Origin: Terebella lapidaria
Taxonomy: Eukaryota > Annelida > Polychaeta > Terebellida > Terebellidae
Assembly: GCA_949152475.1 (NCBI GenBank)
Contig: OX424570.1
Location: 2,716,181-2,780,180 of the forward strand
DNA: 64,000 nt
Direction of reading: 5' to 3'
The notes under the pieces are model-generated. The model worked only from the letters and a program-made list of their open reading frames with translations. It searched no databases and had not been told where the DNA came from. Shown here piece by piece: positions 1 to 10,700 of this stretch (within the stretch, counting starts at the first letter, position 1; every line of letters begins with the position of its first letter). Position numbers and translations under genes: made by a program.

Positions 1-340
1 GAAAATGGAGAATTTTCGTCGTACGATCATTCGCCGTACACCATACGATCGGGAATTGGCCAAAGAAAATACAAATTTAGTTGGAAAAAAATTTTATGAA
101 GTAGAACCGGAGTTATAGCCATTTGTGTGATTTTCACGTTTTCCGTTGCCATGGCAACCGTTTCTATCTGATTCCCACCGCTTTCCCATATCGCTTCATC
201 CCTGTTAGTTTGAAGTTTATAAAACCATATGTTGTCGAGTTATGCGCGTGGAAGGACAGACAGACAAACAGACAGAACCAAATGCAACACCCTCTCCCTC
301 TATCGGGGCGAGGGTAATAAAAAAGTACCCGTGATTAAGC
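1..340. repeat. probable dispersed repeat at the left edge
   Basis: This stretch has the look of an interspersed repeat: an AT-rich block, a perfect 14-bp palindrome at 145-158, and a GACAGACAGACAAACAGACAG-like simple run around 254-276. No convincing coding frame is present. The repeat assignment rests on style only, because no second copy lies in this window. Confidence 0.3.
145..158. promoter_or_regulatory. perfect palindromic RFX X-box-like site
   Basis: GTTGCCATGGCAAC is a perfect palindrome and equals the textbook consensus X-box bound by RFX transcription factors. It lies inside a probable repeat, so whether it works here is unknown. Confidence 0.4.
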
Positions 341-509
341 TAGCGTACTACTGCGCTTAACATTGATTCAAACGTTTCCACTCCACTATTGATTGTTTTG
401 TATACATGTTTGATTCATTATTGTGGAGTGCTTCGAGATTTTTCATTTTGCAGTTTGCTTAAATATCATTTTGTTGTTTCCTGACTGGTTTTATCAGCGT
501 AGATAAATG

Positions 510-545
510 CACCCCCCCCTCCCGCCCACACACACACACACACAC
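510..545. repeat. C-rich tract and (CA)n microsatellite
   Basis: A C-rich run is followed by an uninterrupted CA dinucleotide repeat at about 527-545. Confidence 0.85.
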
Positions 546-705
546 GTAGTTCACAAATTTGTTCTTGGGTACAGATTCGGGACTCAAACTATCATAGTAT
601 TGATTTGAAGGATGCTTTATCTTTTTTGTACATCTCAAATCTTAAATATCAACTTGTGAACATGCCATCTTCAAGCTTAGTGAGTACCACTGAACATTTA
701 CTCAC

Positions 706-1037
706 CTATAATGTCTCCTCTTGGCGTCTGGTCCAAAGATCTCCTTTGTGTTCTCCGGGGGTGGGGGTAGGGGTGGCTTGGATGGCAGAAGATGGACAAA
801 GACTGCGGCTACAAATGAAAGTTTCTTGGCCAAATTAGCAGCAGAAGGGACAGATTTATCCCTCTCCCGTCCTAAAATGGTAATTCTTAAATATGGGACT
901 GCTTCATAAAAATGCATTATAATTTCAGCAACATTCATCCAAAAACTGTCACCAAACTGGTCTTGAGTTCCTTCAATATTATCAAAAGTTTCATAATGTA
1001 TAAAAACCATGGACGTGATAACCACATAATGTTTCAC
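706..1037 (-). CDS. candidate internal exon, protein not recognised
   Basis: An open minus-strand frame of about 110 codons ends exactly at a strong splice donor: the minus strand reads TATAG then GTGAGT, with the junction between 706 and 705. The predicted peptide has mixed, non-repetitive composition, including a FWMNVAEIIMHFYEAVPYL stretch and a proline-rich PPLPPPPE segment near the end. The frame meets a stop only by reading into the donor, which fits an exon leaving in phase 2. A start codon at 1037 exists, but an upstream acceptor such as the AG before GAACTCAAG (about 985) is equally possible. No domain was recognised. A second candidate exon on the same strand lies at 2861-3188 and could belong to the same gene. 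A chance open frame cannot be excluded. Confidence 0.33.
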
Positions 1038-1459
1038 GACTTGCTTTGTTTAGGATCACAATAAGACGTCTTGTCATGTTATATACCTTGGCAAGTTGTC
1101 ATGTTATGAAAATCTCTAGAATTATAATGACAAGGGGACATAGTATGAAAATTTATCGTGAAAAATACAACGATAAGCCGTCTTACTCTGAAAATTTTTA
1201 CCATACGTTATCTCAACATGAAAAATTATGACAACACGTCTTACTGTGAAAAAAATATGACGACAAGACATCTCAACATGACATCATATAACGAAATGTC
1301 TGGTGACTTACCATAATGTTTAACACGACAAAACATCTTCTTATGATAATGTACATGGTAAGACAGGTTTACATGATATTTCTTCACAGTAAGATGCATT
1401 GTTGTGATAAGTTACATGGTGATATAGTTTGTCAAGATGATTTTCTTACTTAGCATAAG
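1038..1459. repeat. degenerate palindrome array, left part
   Basis: The segment repeats a degenerate motif related to AAGACGTCTTACTGTGA and CTTGTCATGTTAT at roughly 30-40 bp spacing in both orientations, including a perfect AAGACGTCTT palindrome near 1065. Similar sequence resumes after 2576, so this looks like an old palindrome-array element split by the TIR element at 1460-2576. Confidence 0.45.
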
Positions 1460-2576
1460 TACGGAAGCTCATAGCCGCCACTTCTTAGATATTAAACACT
1501 GGTTACACAATGGTTATGAATCCTTGTTACGGTTTCAAAAATAGCTGGCGAGCTGAAATTCGGCGCCTTCGCTCATACTGTGCCAACAATAGCATGGCTA
1601 TTTCACAAATTTAGGCGTATAGTTAGGCTAAGATCCATAATATGAATCCTTGTGAACTGTTTATTGCATCTAAATATCACGCCATGAATAAGACGTAATG
1701 TTTCCAAACACCTGAAATTTTAAGATGCCATAATTTTCGAAACGGAAAACGTCAAAATATACAAGACACCAAAAATTAACATGAGTTGGAAATAATTACC
1801 AATTAAATACGACACACCTGGGATAGAATACATCATATTTTCATGCGTAAAGGAACACAACACCTTAATGTTTTGAACATAATCCGCGCCTTATGTTTAT
1901 ATGTACATCTATTTAAGACGCCTTAAATTATGTTGTATGACAACTAAACTGATAGAACATACCTTTTGATCCATCTTTTATCACTGGTGGACGCGTGGAC
2001 GCTCCGAGAATCAATCGCAGAATCAAATATAGATACGCTGGAGTAGGCCATATAGATGCGCTCGAGTAGGCCATGCCATGATTACCATGACTACGTTTCT
2101 GAACATCGAAACGAATTAAGGCGTCATGATTCAAGGCGTCTTAAATACATGTGCGTATACACGTTAAGGCGCTGATATTATTCGGCAAATGAGGTGCTCT
2201 ACTTATTTACCCGCCCTAATATGTTATATTTTTATGAAAGATGTATAGTATTTAGAAGTGGTTACATTTCTAACTCGTATTAACTTTTGGCGTCTTTTGT
2301 TTGTGTTTAAAAATAATGGCAACATAAAAATTAAGGTGTTTTAAAACAATGAACCTTATTCAGGGCGTGATATTTGTATGCAATAAACAATATGTAATGA
2401 TTCACATTATTGTCGTTAACCTAACTATACACCTAATTTTTCAAACTAGCCATGCTATCATTAGCAGAGTAAGAGCCAAGGCGCCGATTTTTACCTTGGC
2501 AGCTATTTTAAATAGCAAAATAAGGTATCAAAACCATTGTTAAATATCTAAGAAGTGGCGGCTATGAGCTTCCTTA
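1460..2576. mobile_element. TIR element with TACGGAAGC end and AAGGCG palindromes
   Basis: The left end TACGGAAGCTCATAGCCGCC (from 1460) reappears inverted at 2543-2576; the inverted repeat runs about 33 bp and is nearly perfect, the right terminus reading TTA instead of GTA. Flanking hexamers are CATAAG and TTTAAG, a plausible decayed 6-bp target duplication. The interior carries many copies of a degenerate palindrome related to TTAAGGCGYCTTAA (for example near 1914, 2115, 2130 and 2165). No transposase frame is visible, so it would be non-autonomous. It shares its first nine terminal bases with the elements at 26225 and 60538. Confidence 0.6.
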
Positions 2577-2657
2577 TTTAAGAGATTGCCATGATATTTA
2601 TCACGATAAGGCAACTTACAGTGATACTCAACACGACAGGTCGTGAAAAATTATGTG
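2577..2657. repeat. degenerate palindrome array, right part
   Basis: Motifs such as TTATCACGATAAGGCAACTTACAG and CACGACAGGTCGTG resemble the array at 1038-1459, suggesting that the TIR element at 1460-2576 is nested in it. Confidence 0.35.
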
Positions 2658-2860
2658 GTTAAGTAGATGCTTAATTAACGCTTCCATAGCCCTTAGCTCA
2701 GTTCCACTTTTACACGTCCATTTTCACGAGAAATGCACAATCAAAAACCCCTTAAATACTAATTGTTTTCTCACTGTTCCTAGTTCGCCCTCTATTTATC
2801 AATTTGTGCACCAGACATCTCCAGGCTTTGTGTGTGTCACTGAACAGTCACTTACCTAGT

Positions 2861-3188
2861 ACGTCCATCCAATTGGAGCCTGCTCCGAAGGGTGGTAATG
2901 GAAGGACATGAACAGTAGCTGTATGTAGCTGGCCGGCCGTGATCCACACAGAATCTGGTTTATGGTCCTGGTGGCAGCTCGGCCTGAGGCGGAGTACAGT
3001 AGCTGGCTAGCTTTGTCATCCACACAGGTCTGGCTCACTGTATAGGGTACGGCTCGGCTTGAAGCCGAGTACAGTGGCTGGCTGGCTTTGTAATCTATAC
3101 ATAACTGGTTTGCAGTTCTGGGTGGTACGACTTGAAAGGGAAGATCAAGGATGATAACTGTACTGTGTTTCGACTCCAGCACAGTCAC
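2861..3188 (-). CDS. candidate repeat-containing exon with strong donor
   Basis: The minus strand is open for about 110 codons and contains three tandem units of roughly 72-85 bp (about 2907-3135), so the peptide repeats a block of about 25 residues with a KASQxLYSASxRA core. At its 3' end the minus strand reads TACTAG then GTAAGTGACTG, a near-consensus splice donor. In the longest frame that TAG is an in-frame stop; a second frame, open from about 3010 to the donor, crosses it without a stop, so the true frame is uncertain. The product is not recognised. It may equally be a non-coding minisatellite with a chance donor. Confidence 0.28.
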
Positions 3189-3880
3189 ACAAGCATAGTC
3201 ACGTTATTCTATTTTTGTTTGGTTATAAATTCCGTGCAGCTACACATAAGTTGACCACACAAAATAGTCCCATACTATCAAGAAAAACTGAGAAAATGCT
3301 CCATATTACATGTACATGGTATGTACTAAGCTAGATGTTCGACTAAAGTTTGACTAAACTAGATATAAGAACATTCTCTTTTTATACAAGTACTGACATA
3401 ATGCCATTATGCCATAATGTCATGATGAAAACAGATGTAAGTTAAGGAACATATTTCGAAATCTGATTGCAAGCAGGTATTATATGTTGTATGTTTTTAG
3501 TGGCATTACATGAGGAGGTGATACAGGTTGTGAATACCATCTTCAGGTACGAGTACTGCGTTTCGATTGTTTATATTTGCCGACACCATAAGAGAAGGAA
3601 TTTGTTGGGAAAATAGTGTATAATTTTGCTTAGAATTGTTTAGAATGCATAGATGTACATGTTCACCAGTACCTTAATGGATGTATGTGATATGTATAGA
3701 ATAGACCACGAACAGCCGTAGATATGACGAATACAGAGTCAATCCTCAAGCTTTAGCGAGAGGTTCAACGAGTGTAAAGTCATACCCGAGACTGTGTGTT
3801 GTCTAATGTATTTGTACCATGGGTACGTGGAATAGACCAGGGTCTAGCATATTGTTTAAGGGGTCAAATGTGGTACGAAG
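3189..3880. other. AT-rich intergenic DNA
   Basis: I see no convincing gene, repeat or RNA in this stretch, which ends at the target site of the nested LTR elements. Confidence 0.5.
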
Positions 3881-3884
3881 ACTT
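3881..3884. repeat. target site duplication of element B, left copy
   Basis: ACTT immediately precedes the outermost LTR and is repeated at 25330-25333 immediately after the far LTR. Four-base duplications are usual for Ty3/gypsy integrases. Confidence 0.75.
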
Positions 3885-4420
3885 TGTAAAGTTATTGACT
3901 ACCGTCCGCTCTTCGGGATCCTCGAGGATAGTCCTCTCTCATCCGAGTCCTTGCGGACGCGCATCCGCTATTCCGGATCCTCGCGGCAGGGCCGCTCACC
4001 GGAGGTCGCGGCGGACACGGTAACTACTTCATCATTAACGGTAACCAGGTAACAGCCCACCCGACACTCCCAGGCCTACGGACACCGTTCAGAAACTAGT
4101 TCATCCCTACGGTGTTAACTGGCGGGGCCTGGCGAGCCGCGGTCTGCCTCGGGGACGGAACCCCGTACAGTCCGACATGCTGGCCAGAGCCTCTGTCACA
4201 TGTCCCGGGAAGGGAGAGAGCTGGCGATCCACAGGGCCGAAGGCCCCCGAGTCAGCAACTCGTCTCTCCCAGCCCGGGCCTCCCCACGGAAATCGTCCCC
4301 AGGGCTCTAGGAGCCCACTACTCGCAAACAGGGAACACAAAGCTCATGGCCGAGCCTCGTGTGCGTCCTGTCTCTCGATCTTGGACAATCTCCTCGAACG
4401 AGTCGCTTCCAGTGTATATA
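3885..4420 (-). repeat. element B 3' LTR, first fragment
   Basis: It begins TGTAAAG (CA end on the minus strand) and stops inside the TATATATA run, where element A has inserted. It shares B-specific variants with the right LTR, for example CTAGTTCATCCCTACGG and CTCGCAAACAGGG, against CTGGTTCATCACCACGG and CTCAGACCCAGGG in element A's LTRs. Confidence 0.93.
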
Positions 4421-5155
4421 TGTAAAGTTATTGACTACCGTCCGCTCTTCGGGATCCTCGAGGATAGTCCTCTCTCATCCGAGTCCTTGCGGACGCACAT
4501 CCGCTATTCCGGATCCTCGCGGCAGGGCCGCTCACCGGAGGTCGCGGCGGACACGGTAACTACTTCATCATTAACGGTAACCAGGTAACAGCCCACCCGA
4601 CACTCCCAGGCCTACGGACACCGTTCAGAAACTGGTTCATCACCACGGTGTTAACTGGCGGGGCCTGGCGAGCCGCGGTCTGCCTCGGGGACGGAACCCC
4701 GTACAGTCCGACATGCTGGCCAGAGCCTCTGTCACATGTCCCGGGAAGGGAGAGAGCTGGCGATCCACAGGGCCGAAGGCCCCCGAGTCAGCAACTCGTC
4801 TCTCCCAGCCCGGGCCTCCCCACGGAAATCGTCCCCAGGGCTCTAGGAGCCCACTACTCAGACCCAGGGAACACAAAGCTCATGGCGAGCCTCGTGTGCG
4901 TCCTAGTCTCGATCTTGGACAATCTCCTCGATCGAGTCGCTTCCAGTGTATATATAATACACCAGAAACTGTAGGGCGCACGCGAGGTTTAATCGATCCA
5001 TTGTTATAGTTTACTGGAGCGTAAATTACAATACGTCGCCGTGGCAACGCACGCTCGAACGGAGCATGTCAAAACAAGGCCAAGTACGAAAAGGCCACAT
5101 AAATGGCATTTATGTTTACAATCACCTGCCGCGTGCTTAGGGCAAAATCGCCACA
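4421..5155 (-). repeat. element A 3' LTR
   Basis: 735 bp, TG...CA ends, with the U3 end at 5155. It contains a TATATATA box (4949-4956), an X-box-like site (5035-5048) and a 19-bp palindrome centred on 5106 (arms ACATAAATG and CATTTATGT). Confidence 0.95.
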
Positions 5156-5168
5156 TTACCCCCTTCTT
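5156..5168 (-). promoter_or_regulatory. polypurine tract of element A
   Basis: On the minus strand AAGAAGGGGGTAA directly abuts the 3' LTR, the expected place and composition for the primer of plus-strand DNA synthesis. Confidence 0.85.
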
Positions 5169-5427
5169 ACAATGTTGGTCCCCAACATGTTCCGCCCGCG
5201 CCCAAAACTGCCAAAACCCGACGAAGGCTTCGCATGGCGGGGTCCGGAAGAAGGCAAGATGGCAACACCCGGAAGTCACGGCGCAAACACTAGGACTTTA
5301 AGAGTCCCTTTTGGAAGAATGGGGAACTACCCCCGGACTTACGGAGTAAACTATAACGCGCTTTGCAATTTTGAATAAACCCTCATAAACAAGCTAAAAT
5401 TTCGACCGAGGTGGTCCAAAACCGTGT

Positions 5428-5460
5428 GATGACCTTGGAAGGTCATCCGTTATAAAAGGA
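5428..5460 (+). promoter_or_regulatory. antisense promoter-like module in element A
   Basis: A palindrome with 9-bp arms (GATGACCTT and AAGGTCATC, 5428-5447) forms an everted pair of AGGTCA half-sites. Four bases later comes TATAAAAGGA (5451-5460). In element B the TATA box is unchanged (15633-15640) and the palindrome has two changes. The orientation is opposite to gag-pol. Confidence 0.35.
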
Positions 5461-5532
5461 CGGTGTGTCGAGTCTTTGGAATATCTTTAAGGTTAAACTT
5501 TAAATTTAGAAATTTTGTAAAACGACACACCG
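5461..5532. repeat. inverted repeat in element A 3' region
   Basis: CGGTGTGTCG (5461-5470) and CGACACACCG (5523-5532) are perfect 10-bp inverted arms. The same pair occurs in element B just after 15640. Confidence 0.6.
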
Positions 5533-5571
5533 AGTGATCAAAAGTGATAGTACCTCTAAAAATGTTGCCGA

Positions 5572-5624
5572 CCGCCCTGCCGGCCGGCTCCTCAGATCCG
5601 CAGAACGGGTCTGAGGCAGGGCGG
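5572..5624. repeat. strong GC stem-loop in element A 3' region
   Basis: CCGCCCTGCC (5572-5581) pairs perfectly with GGCAGGGCGG (5615-5624), and an inner CCTCAGA/TCTGAGG stem lies inside the loop. Both stems are identical in element B (15757-15809). Confidence 0.6.
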
Positions 5625-7786
5625 AGCCGCGGGAGCGACTCCGGCACGCCCGCATGACATATGTGCATCTAACAGACACACATACACCTGCGGACAGCTG
5701 TCGCAGACAGCTATCAAAGCCAACGCGGCAAGCCGCATCGACTGCCAGTACCTGTATACTGCAACCCGCACAGGCCTGTGTAAAGACACGCAGATGGACG
5801 GACGTCTGCACTAACATGCAGCCGCCCGCCCGCCCGCACATCTCCAGCACGGCCCGCCTGGGGAATTTACAACTGGCAAAATCACCCGCATCTCGAACAC
5901 CGGACACGCGGATCCCGCGGGATCCAGCGCGGCATCAGCGGACGAAATGCGAGTGGCACAAAACACATGTGCTACACATCTGGAGATTAATAAAAATCCG
6001 AGAACGACATTTTTACATATATATACATGTAACAAATGACAGCTATACTACACGTGCAGCAATGCACGCGGTGTCGCTGCAAAACTCTGTCCCCGGTCAT
6101 ACTGACACACGCCCGAACCAAAATACATGCACTATTAGCTCATGCGGGTGCAATCATTTCCCTCCGGTGACTCCAAATCAAACCATGTATACGGGTAGAA
6201 AATAAATTTCTATCCCGGGGGACCTTGCAAATATCCTACAGTAGTTAAGATTAGTCATTCGCTTTTGCGTCCGCACCGGCGGTAAATGACGTAAAATTAA
6301 CCACCCCAGCAAGGTAGAAATTGGGCATAAAATTGACAGTAACCACTAACTTGTGGCTTGTACGAATATGTCAGACGAAAACAACAATAAATTGCCGTTC
6401 TCCAGTCTTTTCAAATATCACAGCAATCCGTCACTGTCAAAATTAGCGCAATCCCTTACACCCCTCTAGCGAAAGCAGAAATCTCCCGATTTCTTACTCT
6501 CTTTTGCACCGGAAAGGAAATTTCACATACTTGTCTCACTTTGTATCAGTAAATGAGCAAGAACAGAATTCTCCAGAGACATGCCGCACACTTGTGGCTT
6601 ATAATCCTCCCAATAAATAATAACTGAGATGGAAAATAAACAAAATCACTCCCCATAGCCGCTGGTACGCTTACAAGGCGATCGGACAAGCCCATGACAG
6701 GCGGACAGACAATTGGGCGCCCTGTGGGCGTTCATGACGCGCCCACTAGCAACCCCAACGTACAGCCCGGCCGCGGAGCAAGCCCGGTCCAACCTAGAGC
6801 CCAAACAAACGACTACCGGAGCGCGGAGCCAATAGATTAGACGCGGAGCCGGCATGGTCCATAACCTCAATGGTTAGGGGGCGAACCCTTCATACCGGCG
6901 CCCAATCTAGAGGCGCCCAAAGATGGTGAAAGCAATAGCCGGCGGACGTCCGGAGCTGCCCGCGGACGGAGTCCAGGCTGGACGCCTACCATAGTACGGC
7001 GTATTGCCCTTATCCAATGTATATGAAATTGGAATTAAAAGCCACCACAAGTGTTGCGCATGTAATATACGACCCCCTTCTTAGAAGGAGGCCGGGGTTC
7101 CGGTCATTCCGGCCGGACCGCGTATTGTAAGGTACGATCCGGACGAGAATGAGGTCACCCGCTGCCGCGGCTGGTCCGCACACGCGGACTTAACAACCGC
7201 TCCATTATCATAATGGATAGTCGGTTTCCTGCCGTAAGAAACCTTAATTACTATAACCGTAATTATAGTAATGGCTCACGGGGGATAACTACACCGAAGT
7301 GCGTCATCTTAAAGCGCCGCGGACGCCGGACGAGTCACGCGGACGAACCGCGGACGTCAGTCCTAACGTGCGGACACTATCCCCGCGTCCAGAGCCAGTT
7401 CCCCAAATCCGTGGGAAGGCGCTTCTCCCGTAGCGGACGTAAATCCCAACCTCAGTCTGGCCATATAAGAGGTTGTCCCGGGACCAGGGGCGTCCGGCCG
7501 GATCAGTAAATTCGTCCGGCCAGCGTAACCGTTGTGCGGATTACGCCGGACAGCCGTCCACAATGTGCGGACAGGCCATCCGCACGTCCCTGGCGCTAGA
7601 AACTACAGGAGGGCGGATGCGGAGCGGCGGCGTTACGACATGAAAGTCTCCGCGGACCTCAACTCCGAAGATGGCCACAAAGTAGCCACCCGCGGAGGTA
7701 AGTCGTGCGGACTCTCACGGAACGACCTAAAACCCATCCATAGTATGACAGACGGGTACCGCAGACGCATCCGCATGGGCGGAAGG

Positions 7787-10700
7787 TTATTCCCACCCAT
7801 ACCGGGCTGGCGCACGTGGTTTCCGGCGTGGCCGCCCGTCATCCGCAGGTACTGGAGGGAGTGGAGGTACCTGCGGATCGCCGTCATCTGGCTGATAGCC
7901 ACCCAGTCCATCATCTGACGGGTCAGAGAGGTCCGGGAGGCCCACCATACGGCGCACACGCTCGTCCGGAGTCCGCGGATGCTGACCGGACGGATCCCAT
8001 ACGGGGGCATCATCCGGTTCCGCATCTTGAATTAGCGGATCCATGACCAGCGGGCCCTCGTACTTCTTCAGATTATCGATATGGACAACCAGAACCCTGT
8101 CCGGATCGGAATCCCTCCGGATCCGGTAGTCCACATCTGTCACCTGTTTCAGTACGGTAAACGGGCCTATCCACGGCTTAGCAAATTTATTGCCTTGCTT
8201 AAGCGGCGGATAATAGTAGCGCACCTTGTCGCCTTCCGCAAAAGCTGGCCTACCCTTGGCATGGGCGTCATAGCCTCGCTTCTGCCGGAGGGCAGACTTG
8301 TCCAGGCGCGCGCGCGCGAAATCATGGGCGTTCGCCAGGGCGCGGCGAATCCACTCCACGTACTCCGGACCGCACTGGGGTACTGCGCCGGTCTCTGCCG
8401 CAGTTGGATACATAATATCCACGGGCAAATTTAGCTCCCGGCCGTACAACATCGCGTGCGGAGTAACTCCGGTCGAAGAGTGGACCGACGACCTGTACGC
8501 CATTAAGACATACGGGAGGTGGTCATCCCAATCATTCGCACGATCATTTACAAAGGCCGCCAGCATGTTGAGGACCGATCGATTAAAGCGTTCGACCTGG
8601 CCATCAGACTGGGGCCTGTAGGGGGTGGTCCGCACCTTGGTACTCCCTAGCATCTGTGCTAGGTTCCGGAACAGGTTGCTCTCAAATTGCGTGCCCTGAT
8701 CCGAATGTACCTGTTTAGGTACCCCATGGTACACCACCCATCTATTCACCAATAACCGAGCTACCTCGTCCGCAGTCTGGCGGCGCAGTGGGTAGGCGTC
8801 GGTATACTTGGTAAAATAGTCGGATATCACCAGGATGTACCGGAAACCGCGCGGGGTGACCCGGTGGGTATCCAGTATATCCAAAGCTATCCGATCAAAC
8901 GGCGCGCCCGCCTTAACCGTGGTTAAGGGGTGGCGGCCAGGAGTCGGGACTCCTTTGCGAGCTTGACACCGAGGGCAGGCTGCGCACCACCGTTGCACGT
9001 CCAAGCCGCTACCAGGCCAATGAAAGCGCTGTTGTAGCCTATGGACGGTCCTCCGGATTCCCAAGTGACCGGTCACCCGGAGGTCATGCAACTGGTGTAG
9101 TACTTCTTTCCGCAGCTCCGCCGGAAGCACCAACTGCCATATTGGAGGCAGTGGGGTCGGTGGCTCATAGCGCCGGTATAGGAGGCCATCCCTCAAGGAG
9201 AGTCGTTCCCACTGAGATACTAGAGACAAGGTCTCCTCCCTGTAGGTCTTTCGCTCATCCTTCGAGGGCTTCTGGCCGGCCTCAAGGGCTGTGATCACCG
9301 GTGCCAGAGCTCTGTCAGCTCTCTGCGCCGCAGCTATCTGCGCCGGAGAGTAGCCACCCAAGTAATTAGGCTCCTCATCCGTCGCGTCCGGCTGCGCCGC
9401 AGCGGCCATCACCACAGGGGGCAAGGACCGCTCATACTCAGACTCTCCAGAGGACGAGGGTACCCACGAGGAGTACACCGCCGGACTCGAGGAAGACTCG
9501 CTGGAGCTGAGCCGCACCTCCGCTTCATATGCGGGACGCCCTCGCCGATATCGGCGGGTCCGCGCGCGGAGATGAGCCCTAGACGCTCCGGCCGCCGTGT
9601 TGTTAGAGGGGACGGCGGCCTGCGGTCTCCCCGGAACGTCCAATTCCGAGTCTGAGGACGAATCCGCGGCTTGCTGGAATGGTGCCATCCCTGCACAACC
9701 CGGATTCTTGCACTTATGACAACGGGACAGGCCGTCCGCGTTGCCGTGCAACTTACAAGCGCGATGCTCTATCTGCATGTCATACTCTTGGAGTTTGACG
9801 AGCCACCGCGCCACCAAGCCATCGGCCTCACTATAGTTGAGGAGCCATCTCAGCGAACTATGATCAGTCCGCAAGCGGAAATGGCGTCCCAACAAATAGT
9901 GCCGGAAGCGCTTGGTCATCGTAACCACCGCGAGCAACTCGCGATGAGTGGTACAGTAGTTCATTTGAGAGCGGCTCAAGGCCACACTCGCATAAGCTAC
10001 TACCCGCTCTTGCCCGTCCACGATCTGCGAGAGGACACCGCCGAGCGCGAAGTTACTCGCGTCGGTGTCCAGGATGAACTCGCAGTCCGGACGAGGGTGC
10101 CGCAGCACCGGGGCCACTACCAAGGCCTGCCGGAGTCCCGAGAAGGCGTTAGCCTGCTCGGCGGACCAAACAAAATCGGCGCCCTTTTCCGTGAGGATAG
10201 TAAGGGGACGCGCGATCTCCGCAAAGCCGCGAATAAACCTGCGGTGGTAGCTCGCGAAGCCCAAGAAGGACCTCACGTCCGCCACGTTACATGGCGGAGG
10301 CCATTTCTGCACGGCCGCCACCTTTGCGGGGTCTGGTCTCACTCCGGTGCCCGTTACCATGAAGCCCAAGTACAGGATTTCCTGCGCGAATAGTTCGCAC
10401 TTACTTGGCTTCAATTTAAGCCCTGCTCCGCGGATGTGATGGAGCACCATCTGGAGGTTGGTGAGGGTTTCCTCGAACGACCGGCCATACACGACGACAT
10501 CGTCGATGTAGACCATACATCGCTTCCAGAGGAACCCTTTGAGTACCATCTCCATGAGGCGCTCGAACGTCGCTGGTGCGTTACAGAGCCCGAACGGCAT
10601 TACCTTGAATTGGTAGAGCCCGTTCTTGGTAACGAAGGCAGTCTTCGCCCGATCACTCTCCTCCATCTCCACCTGCCAATACCCGGAGGCCAGATCCAGA

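Larger units (their letters stand above)
5169..7786 (-). other. long non-coding 3' region of element A
   Basis: About 2.6 kb between the pol stop and the polypurine tract holds no frame with recognisable domains and no envelope-like gene on either strand. It is conserved in position and length in element B (15353-17979) and carries conserved inverted repeats (5461-5532 and 5572-5624) plus an antisense TATA box. The longest plus-strand frame (5654-6205, 183 codons) is cut to 114 codons in B and is not convincing as a gene. Confidence 0.75.

Noticed and set aside
4112..4588. 158-codon frame and similar frames across LTRs
   Set aside because: They fall entirely in LTR sequence, span the B/A insertion joint, and repeat in every LTR as a by-product of high GC content.
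5654..6205. 183-codon plus-strand frame in element A, partner 15839-16183 in B
   Set aside because: It is cut to 114 codons in B by small indels, has no recognisable domain and lies in a GC-rich non-coding region where chance frames are common.
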